A stretch of 12,450 nucleotides of DNA, from positions 1 through 12,450 of the forward strand of contig CAAEKP010000103.1 in the NCBI GenBank assembly GCA_900756555.1, in the 5' to 3' direction. The notes under the pieces are model-generated. The model made no database searches. It saw only the letters and a program-made list of their open reading frames with translations, and was not told the origin of the DNA. Both the position numbers and the translations under genes were made by a program. Shown one piece after another: positions 6,444-12,450 of the stretch (its first letter is position 1; each line of letters opens with the position of its first letter). The DNA comes from Peptococcaceae bacterium (lineage in GTDB: Bacteria > Bacillota > Peptococcia > Peptococcales > Peptococcaceae).

Positions 6444-8453
6444 TTAACGTTTTACAATTTGATAGTAGGTGCGGGAAGTGATTGCGAACACTGCCGCATA
6501 AAAAACAGCGAAAACTGCACAACAGAGTGCGGCGCTGCACAGAATCTGTGACCACTGAATCAGCCCCATGGTGGTCAGTAGTTTGTATAAAGCAGGCAGG
6601 CAAAATGCCAGATGCAGCATGGCAGTCAGCAATGGCAGAAAAAAGACAATTTTTATCTGGGCGCGAATACTGGCTTTCACTTCCTGCTGGCTCATGCCCA
6701 CCTTTTGCATGATTTCGTAGCGGTTTTTATCCTCGTAGCCTTCGGAAATCTGCTTGTAGTAGATAATCAGCACCGTTGCCACCAGAAAGATGGCGCTCAG
6801 GAAACAGCCCAGGAACAGCAGACCGCCGTACAGTCCTAAAATTTCGCTTTCCATGCTGCTTTTGCTTTCTACCCGGCCAGAAAAGCCCTGCGCTTCCAGA
6901 ACAGTGCGCAGTTGATCCGTCAGCGCCAGCTGTGCTTGCCGCTCCTGCGGCAGTGATATGCCGTAGAAAAACCGCTGCGGCTGCTGTATGACCTGCTGGA
7001 ATTGCTGAAAGGCAGCGTCTGTCATTACAGCATAGTAGCCGCCGTTTGAGGAAAAATCCAGCATCCCGTAATGCACAAAGGGCTGTGCCAGAGCACGCAC
7101 GGTGTAAGATTGTCCGTTCAGCGCTACAGAATTGTCAGGGAGTGCCGCATTAACTGCAAACAGCAGCATTTGTTCATCAGTCAGCGGCACAGGCGCTGCT
7201 TCACAATTCTGATAAGCACTGTAAGGAATCACCAGTAATTTTTTAGTTGTTTCCGATTTGGATTGTATTAATGTGTTGCCGGTAATCAGAGCACGATTAT
7301 CTATGGTCTGCATCTGTTCTCCCGTTATGGTTACAGCACATTCCAGATAAGGATAGGCAATGCGCTCCGTCGCAGCAAGCTGCTGTTCCGTCAGCAGGTT
7401 ATCGGTTGCTTGCATCCACTGTTGATTTTGCTGTGCGTTGCTGTTGGAGGCGTAGATGGTGATGTCATAAGGATTGCGCACCGCTACCGTTTTGTCGATG
7501 CCCAGCATCAGCGTTACAGTGGAGGAGAGCAGCACCAGCACCATAGTGGATAAGATACAGATATTGGCCAGCCCTACCGCGTTCTGTTTCATCCGATACA
7601 ACAGACCAGAGATACTGAAAAAATGGGAGGGCGCGTAGTAATAAGATTTTTTCCGTTTTAACAGTTTGAGCAGGGCAATGCTGCCAGCGGTAAACAGGCA
7701 GTAGGTGCCAAGGATAACCAGCAGGATCGCAGCCACAAAAGAAAGCAGTTCCAGCAGAGGCTGCTGCAAGGTGACGGCGATAACATAACCGGCGCTCAGG
7801 CACAGCACACCCAACAGCGCAATTAATTTTTTTGCCTGTGGTTCGCGCTCCCCGGTCTGGGCACTGCGCAGTAATTCAATGGGATTGGCCAGATGAATCT
7901 GCCGCACGGCGTTTACATAGGTGAACAAAAAGATTGCTGCAAACAATAGAACGGTGTTGCCGATGGTTTTGAGTGACAGGTAAAAGCCCAGCGTGACCGT
8001 GCCGCGCAGCAGATGAACAATCAGCAGATAGGCCAGCTTGTTGCAGCAGATACCCAGCACAATGCCGGCAGTGATGCTGACTGCGCCCAGAAACGCTGTT
8101 TCCACAGCCAGAATGCGGGCGATATGTTTTTTCTCCATGCCCAGAATATTGTACAGCCCCAATTCTTTTTTGCGTTGCTTCATCAAAAAGCTGTTGGTGT
8201 AGAACAGAAAAATGATGGCAAAGAATGCCACAATCACGCTGCCCATAGTCATAAACTCTGCGGCTACATATCCGCCGTGGATTTGTTCCAGCGCAGGGTC
8301 ACGGGAAAGAGACAACAGAATGTAAAAAATCATAACTGTGAAGGTGGCCGCCAACAGGTAGGGCAGATAGGTTTGCCGGTTATTGGTGACGGCGTGGCGC
8401 GCCAGCCGCCAGTAGGATAAGTGTGTTTGCTTCGCTGCGGAGTGTTTAGCCAT
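6444..8453 (-). CDS. bceB: BceB-like ABC transporter permease (FtsX domains)
   Basis: The 669-residue protein has the size and layout of BceAB-family permeases, which handle bacitracin, lantibiotics and other cell-wall-active peptides. There is one N-terminal helix (about 31-48), FtsX-type helices, and the conserved cytoplasmic stretch MKQRKKELGLYNILGMEKK (91-109). Further paired helices run to about 317, a large extracellular domain covers about 320-540, and the last helices are near 542-566, 602-622 and 636-660 with a second ELGL-like segment, YEIMQKVGMS. The extracellular domain is where the family senses peptide and lipid-cycle targets. The ATG overlaps the ATPase stop by 8 bases (ATGGCTAA), with GGAGG upstream inside that gene, so translation is coupled. 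The symbol is given at family level; orthology to bceB rather than psdB, vraE or similar cannot be settled from sequence alone. Confidence 0.92.
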   Translation of the reverse strand: MAKHSAAKQTHLSYWRLARHAVTNNRQTYLPYLLAATFTVMIFYILLSLSRDPALEQIHGGYVAAEFMTMGSVIVAFFAIIFLFYTNSFLMKQRKKELGLYNILGMEKKHIARILAVETAFLGAVSITAGIVLGICCNKLAYLLIVHLLRGTVTLGFYLSLKTIGNTVLLFAAIFLFTYVNAVRQIHLANPIELLRSAQTGEREPQAKKLIALLGVLCLSAGYVIAVTLQQPLLELLSFVAAILLVILGTYCLFTAGSIALLKLLKRKKSYYYAPSHFFSISGLLYRMKQNAVGLANICILSTMVLVLLSSTVTLMLGIDKTVAVRNPYDITIYASNSNAQQNQQWMQATDNLLTEQQLAATERIAYPYLECAVTITGEQMQTIDNRALITGNTLIQSKSETTKKLLVIPYSAYQNCEAAPVPLTDEQMLLFAVNAALPDNSVALNGQSYTVRALAQPFVHYGMLDFSSNGGYYAVMTDAAFQQFQQVIQQPQRFFYGISLPQERQAQLALTDQLRTVLEAQGFSGRVESKSSMESEILGLYGGLLFLGCFLSAIFLVATVLIIYYKQISEGYEDKNRYEIMQKVGMSQQEVKASIRAQIKIVFFLPLLTAMLHLAFCLPALYKLLTTMGLIQWSQILCSAALCCAVFAVFYAAVFAITSRTYYQIVKR

Positions 8454-9213
8454 GGATATTGCGACCTCCCGCCAGTAAAGTCAGTGTATCAGAAATTTTG
8501 CAGTACAGTTCCTCATTGGTAGCGTTGCCGCGATAGAGCTGATGGAATACCACGCCGTCCTTGATGAACAGCACGCGGCTGGCAGTGCTGGCGGCTTTCA
8601 TGGAGTGGGTTACCATCAGGATTGTCTGTCCCGCCTGATGAATGGCGCGGAACACTTCCAATAATTGCGCTGCCGCTTTGGAATCCAATGCGCCGGTAGG
8701 TTCATCGGCTAAAATTAATTTTGGTTGGGTAATCAGCGCCCGCGCCACGGCGGCCCGCTGTTTTTGCCCGCCGGACACTTCATAAGGGAAATGATTCAAC
8801 AGTGCGGTGATGCCTAACTGGGCAGCAACCGGCGCCAGGCGTTCTTCCATCTCTGCGTAAGGCACATTGGCCAGCACCAGCGGCAGCAGAATATTATCTT
8901 TTAAGGAGAAGGTGTCCAGCAGATTGAAGTCCTGAAACACAAAGCCCAGATTATTGCGGCGGAATGCAGCCAGTTCTTTTTCAGAAACTGCCTGCAATGG
9001 TTTGCCGTCCAGCAGCACCTGACCACTGGTGGGTTTGTCCAGCGCGGCCAGAATATTGAGCAGCGTGGTTTTGCCGGAGCCCGATTCACCCATAATGGCG
9101 ATGTATTCTCCGGCCTCCACCGAAAAAGAAATATCGGACAGCGCCTGCACTTGCGCAGTGCCTAATTTGGAGGTATATATTTTTTTCACATTCTGCACTT
9201 CTAACAGTGGCAT
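8446..9213 (-). CDS. bceA: BceA-like ABC transporter ATP-binding protein
   Basis: This 255-residue MacB/BceA-type ATPase has every motif intact: Walker A GESGSGKT (42-49), Q-loop Gln94 in FVFQDFNLL, signature SGGQK (147-151), Walker B LILADE with catalytic Glu171, D-loop ALDS and H-loop His203. It should dimerise and power the FtsX-type permease encoded immediately downstream, with which it overlaps by 8 bases. AAAGGAG lies about 8 bases ahead of the ATG. In this family the ATPase drives target protection, freeing the antibiotic from lipid II-cycle intermediates, and also signals flux to a dedicated kinase such as the one encoded at 9688-10680. The tail beyond about residue 225 is the usual short extension. 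The function class is very secure; the drug substrate is not readable. Confidence 0.95.
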   Translation of the reverse strand: MPLLEVQNVKKIYTSKLGTAQVQALSDISFSVEAGEYIAIMGESGSGKTTLLNILAALDKPTSGQVLLDGKPLQAVSEKELAAFRRNNLGFVFQDFNLLDTFSLKDNILLPLVLANVPYAEMEERLAPVAAQLGITALLNHFPYEVSGGQKQRAAVARALITQPKLILADEPTGALDSKAAAQLLEVFRAIHQAGQTILMVTHSMKAASTASRVLFIKDGVVFHQLYRGNATNEELYCKISDTLTLLAGGRNIHG

Positions 9214-9245
9214 AGTAAATCGCTCCTTTGCGTGTAAATAATTTT

Positions 9246-9274
9246 TCTATAATTTGCTGGCAGCATATTCACAA
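9246..9274 (-). promoter_or_regulatory. Probable promoter of the BceAB-like operon
   Basis: On the minus strand TTGTGA (9274-9269) and TATAGA (9251-9246) are exactly 17 bp apart, giving a start near 9240 and a leader of about 25 bases. The -35 is imperfect, as expected for a promoter activated by a response regulator. I saw no clear paired operator upstream of it. Confidence 0.55.
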
Positions 9275-9307
9275 CAATATCAGAAACATAAGGAAGAAAC
9301 CTTCACC

Positions 9308-9534
9308 AAATCGTAGGGCGGGTTGACCACAACAATGTCATTAAGTTAAGGAATTACGCTGACATGTCGTAGGGTGCGGCGCCACGACGCACCGCTTGCG
9401 TTAGAAATTTTACCGTTTTATATTATTTTAAGCGTTTGATATATTATTTTTTTGAAAGAAACGATATTTTTTACGAACAACGGGACGTCGATGCCCAACG
9501 TTTTTCTGATTGTGTAAGCCGTCCCCTACGATTT
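9308..9534. repeat. MITE-like element with AAATCGTAGGG terminal inverted repeats
   Basis: AAATCGTAGGG (9308-9318) is mirrored by CCCTACGATTT (9524-9534), bounding 227 bp with no reading frame of note. An extra direct copy, TCGTAGGG (9367-9374), leads into a hairpin GGTGCG/CGCACC (9373-9378 with 9388-9393). GGGACG/CGTCCC (9482-9487 with 9520-9525) makes a second hairpin in the right arm. The element also contains the 17-bp sequence shared in inverse with 724-740. It occupies most of the gap between the kinase terminator and the BceAB-like promoter. No target-site duplication is evident in the flanks. Confidence 0.6.
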
Positions 9535-9572
9535 AATAACAGGTCGCAATGTTTTTCTTATATTTATAGTAT

Positions 9573-9622
9573 AAAAAAAACGACCCTTTCGCAACATCGA
9601 ATGATGTGACAAAAGAGCCGTT
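9573..9622 (-). terminator. Strong rho-independent terminator after the kinase gene
   Basis: On the minus strand AACGGCTCTTT (9622-9612) pairs with AAAGGGTCGTT (9589-9579). The stem continues inward, apart from one mismatch, to an ATTC loop, making roughly 20 bp in all with some G-U pairs. It is followed by a run of eight T's (9580-9573). It should end the two-component transcript about 65 bp past the kinase stop, separating it from the transporter operon. Confidence 0.85.
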
Positions 9623-9635
9623 TGATGTGACATTT

Positions 9636-9671
9636 TTGTAAGGTGGTTTGTAAAGTGATTTGTAAGATTAT
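9636..9671. repeat. Three imperfect 12-bp tandem repeats
   Basis: TTGTAAGGTGGT, TTGTAAAGTGAT and TTGTAAGATTAT follow one another without gaps, between the kinase stop and its terminator. A separate decamer, TGATGTGACA, is repeated at 9602-9611 and 9623-9632. No function is evident. Confidence 0.5.
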
Positions 9672-9687
9672 TCTGCAAAGCATTTTG

Positions 9688-10680
9688 TTATAACAATACC
9701 GTTTGGTCAGGGAAGTCAATATAGAAAGTGGTACCCTGCCCCACAATAGAATCCACCCGCAACATACAGTTTAATTTATCGGCAATCCGGCGGCACAGAT
9801 AAAGCCCCAGACCGGTTGCTTTCTTTTGGGCGCGGCCATTATAGCCGGTGAAGCCTTTTTCAAAAATGCGGGGCAAATCCTCCGGTGCAATGCCAATGCC
9901 CGTGTCAGCAATCTGCAAGGTGCCCTGATGATAGGCAATGGTGATGCTGCCCTGCCGCGTATATTTGAGCGCGTTGGATAAAATCTGTTCCAGCAGGAAC
10001 GCCAGCCATTTTTCATCGGTCAGCACCAGAGCATCGGTGCCGTCGTAATGCAGTTGGATTTTCTGATGGATAAACTGCGCGGCGTACTTGCGAACCGTCT
10101 GCCGGATGATGCCATCCAGCGGGCAGCGCTGAATCACAAAGTCAGAACTGTCGCTGTCCAGCCGCGTGTAGCACAAGGCCATGTCCACATACTGCTCAAT
10201 GGAAAACAGCTGATTCAGCAGCATACCATTGGCGGGGGTATCGTCTTCCTGCAATAACATACGCATAACAGTAATCGGCGTTTTGATTTGATGCACCCAG
10301 GCGGCGTAATAATCCATGCTCTGGCTACGCTCTGTGGCCCATTGGGTAGAGAACTGCTGTATTTGCTGTTGCAGCATGGACACCAGATGCTGATAATCCT
10401 GTTCCAGCAGAGAGGCAGAGGCTGGCAGCTCCGCGGAGAGATCGGCGGTCAGTTGTCTGGCAATCTGCTGCAAGGTGTGGTGTCGCCGCTGAAAGGCATG
10501 GAACTGCCCGCTGAAAAAAAGCAAAGCCACTACGCCACACAGCAACGTGCTGTAAAGAACAGGTTCTGCGGGCAGATGGTACAGCGCGGCTACACCGCCA
10601 AAAATCAGCAGAAACAGCAGCAGTAAGCCCATCTGCGGCAGCTTACTGTGCAGAAACGATTTGAGCAGATGCAGCGTCAT
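9688..10680 (-). CDS. bceS: BceS-like intramembrane-sensing histidine kinase
   Basis: The 330-residue kinase has two closely spaced transmembrane helices (about 16-33 and 41-57) with fewer than ten residues outside the membrane, the hallmark of intramembrane-sensing kinases that take their signal from a BceAB-type transporter. The phospho-acceptor is His130 in WVHQIKTPI. The ATPase domain shows the N-box Asn236 in EQILSNALKYT, G1 IADTGIGI (257-264), an F-box (RIFEKGFTG) and G2 TGLGLYL (289-295). The frame opens seven codons further up at an ATG with no ribosome binding site. The ATG at 10680 has GGGAGG about 9 bases upstream and is chosen. The gene follows its response regulator by 86 bp and ends in a strong terminator. 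All catalytic motifs are intact. Confidence 0.93.
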   Translation of the reverse strand: MTLHLLKSFLHSKLPQMGLLLLFLLIFGGVAALYHLPAEPVLYSTLLCGVVALLFFSGQFHAFQRRHHTLQQIARQLTADLSAELPASASLLEQDYQHLVSMLQQQIQQFSTQWATERSQSMDYYAAWVHQIKTPITVMRMLLQEDDTPANGMLLNQLFSIEQYVDMALCYTRLDSDSSDFVIQRCPLDGIIRQTVRKYAAQFIHQKIQLHYDGTDALVLTDEKWLAFLLEQILSNALKYTRQGSITIAYHQGTLQIADTGIGIAPEDLPRIFEKGFTGYNGRAQKKATGLGLYLCRRIADKLNCMLRVDSIVGQGTTFYIDFPDQTVLL

Positions 10681-10766
10681 TGGCAATCCCTCCCTGTGCA
10701 TTATCTCAACGCAACTTAATGCTTATTAGCATATTTTTTAATTTACCGCAATCCGATTAATTTGCT

Positions 10767-11453
10767 TTAACCCGATTCGTTTGCTTCAATCAGATAACCA
10801 CTGCCCGGCTTGGTTTTGATAAAATCGGTCAAACCGATGGCGTTCAACTTTTTGCGCAGCCGATTGATATTTACCGTTAGGGTATTTTCCTCCACATACA
10901 TATCGCTCTCCCACAGACGGGTCATTAACGTGTCACGGCTGATAATTTTACCGCGGTGTTCCATGAGAACCTGCAAAATTTTGAACTCATTTTTGGTCAG
11001 CTCCACTTTCTGCGCCTGATAAGTCAGTGTGGCATCGTTCAGGTTCAGCACAGCGCCGTTGCACTCCAAAGCAGCAGCCTGCGCAGTCAGATGATAAGAG
11101 CGGCGCAAAATAGCCTGCACCTTGGCAATGAGCACATTCAGGTCAAACGGTTTTTCAATAAAATCATCGCCGCCGGCGTTCATTGCCATAATGATATTCA
11201 TATTGTCCGATGCAGAAGAAAGGAACACCACAGGCACGTTGGAAATTTTGCGCAGCTCTGTACACCAGTGGTAGCCGTTAAAGAAGGGCAGCATAATATC
11301 CAGCAGTACCAGATGGGGCTGAAAGGCCTCAAACTGCGGTAAAATATGTTGCAGATTTTCCGCGCACTGCACCTGATACCCCCATAGTTCCAGATTTTTT
11401 TGCAGCAGCGCCGCCAGCGTCTGGTCATCCTCAATAATAAATATACGGTACAC
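10767..11453 (-). CDS. bceR: OmpR-family response regulator, BceR-like
   Basis: The 228-residue regulator has an N-terminal receiver (about 1-115) and a C-terminal winged-helix DNA-binding domain (about 130-226). The acidic pair is in FIIEDD, the phosphorylated residue is Asp52 in LVLLDIMLP, and the switch residues Ser (VVFLSSAS) and Lys (IEKPFD) are present. The DNA-binding part shows LTKNEFKILQVL, and VNINRLRKKL in the recognition helix. The start is the GTG at 11453: AGGAGG lies 8 bases ahead and the product begins YRIFIIEDD as in BceR relatives. The GTG three codons upstream overlaps that ribosome binding site and cannot be used with it. It should be phosphorylated by the kinase encoded next and activate the transporter promoter at 9246-9274. 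The target set is inferred from family behaviour. Confidence 0.93.
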   Translation of the reverse strand: MYRIFIIEDDQTLAALLQKNLELWGYQVQCAENLQHILPQFEAFQPHLVLLDIMLPFFNGYHWCTELRKISNVPVVFLSSASDNMNIIMAMNAGGDDFIEKPFDLNVLIAKVQAILRRSYHLTAQAAALECNGAVLNLNDATLTYQAQKVELTKNEFKILQVLMEHRGKIISRDTLMTRLWESDMYVEENTLTVNINRLRKKLNAIGLTDFIKTKPGSGYLIEANESG

Positions 11454-11482
11454 AGCCGTCACCTCCTGCGTGGTTTTCTTTA

Positions 11483-11511
11483 ATCATACTGTGTGGCGGG
11501 CAGAATGTAAA
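11483..11511 (-). promoter_or_regulatory. Promoter of the two-component operon
   Basis: On the minus strand TTTACA (11511-11506) and TATGAT (11488-11483) are spaced by exactly 17 bp, a near-consensus housekeeping promoter with a start near 11475. It lies between the replication-protein stop and the regulator start, so the two-component genes have their own transcription. Confidence 0.78.
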
Positions 11512-11549
11512 CGGTAGATTTTATATCAGCGAAGGAATTTTACCGAAAC

Positions 11550-12450
11550 TCAGGCAACGTGCTGTGCCTGCTGCTGTTCCGCGGTCATTTCCAGATAACA
11601 ATGCCGCAGCAGTTCCAGCACATATTCCACATAGCGTTCCGTTACCACGTTGCGCACAGAATCATCGTCTTTTACCTGTTCATTGTACGCATTGACCATA
11701 GCCCACAGAGAGGCGGGGATGATTTCATGGGCGGCAGCCAGCATTTCCAGCAGACGGGCAAAGCCGTCCTTGGTCTGCATTAAGCCTGCTAGAGTAGGCA
11801 TCACCTGTTTTTGCAGCCAGGAAGTTTTGCGCTTTATCGAGTTTGGCAGATCCGGCACAGTTAAGCGCAATGCCTGCGCTTGCCCGACAAAATTGAGCCA
11901 TTTTTTGCGCGTTGCCCAGCGTCCGCGATTGCTGTCGGTAACGTGGGCTCTGGCAATGCGCATACTGCCAGCCAGCAGGTCAGCAAACACAGCATCCAGC
12001 GCAAAATCACGCCGCAGCAGTTCCAGAATAACAGCCTGCGCCTTTCGGCGGCGACACACAAACTCCCAGCGCGTCCACTGTGGTGGAAGTGCAGCAATGG
12101 CATCCTTGTCCAGCAGATGCTTGCGCTGCTCCAATGTTTTGTTATAGATGCGCAGCGACAAATCAGAACGGGCAGTGCCCAGGTAAAGAATTTCTTTGGT
12201 AGTGGCGCTGCTGCGGGAGGATAAGCCAGTGTCGATGGAAAATTCCCGCCATCTACAGATAATTTCAGACCTGCGGGCGTGCTGTATCAGCTGCGGCACC
12301 GTGTACCATGCACTGTCACGGTCATCCAGCGCCAGGTCCACACGGCTGAACTGGCCGTCAAAGCGCAGCACATTACGGATGAGTGTGGCAACAGAAAGAC
12401 GTGCCAGTAAATACTGACAGCCCTGCCCCGATAAAATGACATGAGTGCCC
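11550..12450 (-). CDS. Replication initiation factor / MobT-like relaxase (Rep_trans family), partial at window edge
   Basis: The frame is open from the right edge of the window to a TGA at 11550, giving 299 residues without a true start. An internal GTG at 12371 is not the start, because the upstream codons read HVILSGQGC, which is the usual beginning of the Rep_trans core. Family features follow in order: FSRVDLALDD, LYLGTARSDLSLRIYNK with the candidate catalytic Tyr, then TRWEFVCRRRKA. This domain occurs in rolling-circle replication initiators of plasmids and phages and in the MobT/Orf20 relaxases of Tn916-type elements, where the Tyr nicks the origin. Full-length members are about 320-400 residues, so little is missing. 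No other conjugation gene is visible on this side. Whether it belongs to an intact element is decided by sequence beyond the edge. Confidence 0.82.
   Translation of the reverse strand, partial: GTHVILSGQGCQYLLARLSVATLIRNVLRFDGQFSRVDLALDDRDSAWYTVPQLIQHARRSEIICRWREFSIDTGLSSRSSATTKEILYLGTARSDLSLRIYNKTLEQRKHLLDKDAIAALPPQWTRWEFVCRRRKAQAVILELLRRDFALDAVFADLLAGSMRIARAHVTDSNRGRWATRKKWLNFVGQAQALRLTVPDLPNSIKRKTSWLQKQVMPTLAGLMQTKDGFARLLEMLAAAHEIIPASLWAMVNAYNEQVKDDDSVRNVVTERYVEYVLELLRHCYLEMTAEQQQAQHVA

Noticed and set aside
7465..7803. 112-residue minus-strand reading frame
   Set aside because: It is an alternative frame of the BceB-like permease on the same strand, without a ribosome binding site or domain.
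9308..9534. CRISPR array suggested by recurring TCGTAGGG
   Set aside because: There are only three short copies, one inverted, with no regular spacing or spacer-like units and no cas genes. An inverted-repeat element explains them better.
9564..9746. 60-residue minus-strand reading frame with ILQITLQTTLQ repeats
   Set aside because: The apparent peptide repeats come from the 12-bp tandem repeats and the frame runs through the kinase 3' end and the terminator hairpin; no start signal.
11650..12147. 165-residue plus-strand reading frame
   Set aside because: It is the antisense shadow of the Rep_trans-type gene, whose motifs are clear on the minus strand; its composition is Ser/Arg/Cys-rich and unlike a real protein.
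12369..12371. GTG as the start of the replication protein
   Set aside because: The same frame continues upstream to the window edge with family-typical residues (HVILSGQGC), so this GTG is an internal valine codon.

Overview
The window looks like chromosomal DNA of a low-to-mid-GC Firmicute (Bacillota), plausibly an anaerobic gut clostridial or Negativicutes-type organism. The grounds are a canonical T-box leader, a BceRS-BceAB-type peptide-antibiotic module, strong AGGAGG-type ribosome binding sites, rho-independent terminators with long T-tracts, and remnants of Firmicute conjugative elements. Species cannot be fixed from the sequence alone. Apart from a recombinase relic at the left edge, every convincing gene is on the minus strand, so transcription runs right to left.

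Region by region. (1) 1-620 is a scar of mobile DNA: a Tn4451/TnpX-type large serine recombinase that has lost its middle in frame, an IS200/IS605-like hairpin, and a compound inverted repeat carrying a promoter-like TATAAT. (2) 680-5456 is a complete transcription unit, read right to left: promoter, T-box riboswitch with a best-fit UUC (Phe) specifier, a fused TRAP permease, a TAXI-type lipoprotein substrate receptor, a D-2-hydroxyacid dehydrogenase, and a rho-independent terminator. (3) 5564-9274 holds a BceA-like ATPase, a BceB-like permease and a TraX-family membrane protein, behind a promoter at 9246-9274. (4) 9275-9572 is non-coding and contains a 227-bp element bounded by inverted copies of AAATCGTAGGG. 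(5) 9573-11511 holds the cognate-looking two-component system (OmpR-type regulator, then intramembrane-sensing kinase) with its own promoter and a long terminator. (6) 11550 to the right edge is a Rep_trans/MobT-type replication initiator or relaxase, cut by the window edge.

How the genes work together. In the TRAP unit, uncharged tRNA (tRNA-Phe by my reading) should stabilise the antiterminator and switch on import of a small organic acid plus a dehydrogenase that interconverts a 2-keto and a D-2-hydroxy acid. The simplest inference is salvage of an aromatic 2-oxo or 2-hydroxy acid, such as phenylpyruvate or phenyllactate, when phenylalanine is short. In the second module, BceAB-type transporters are known to sense and detoxify cell-wall-active peptides and to signal through a BceS-type kinase, which itself has almost no extracellular domain. 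The TraX-like gene starts 31 bp after the permease and is probably co-transcribed.

Three start sites differ from the longest reading frame because of ribosome binding site placement: the TAXI receptor (2999), the kinase (10680) and the response regulator (GTG at 11453). The replication protein is open to the window edge, so its first in-frame start-like codon is not its true start.
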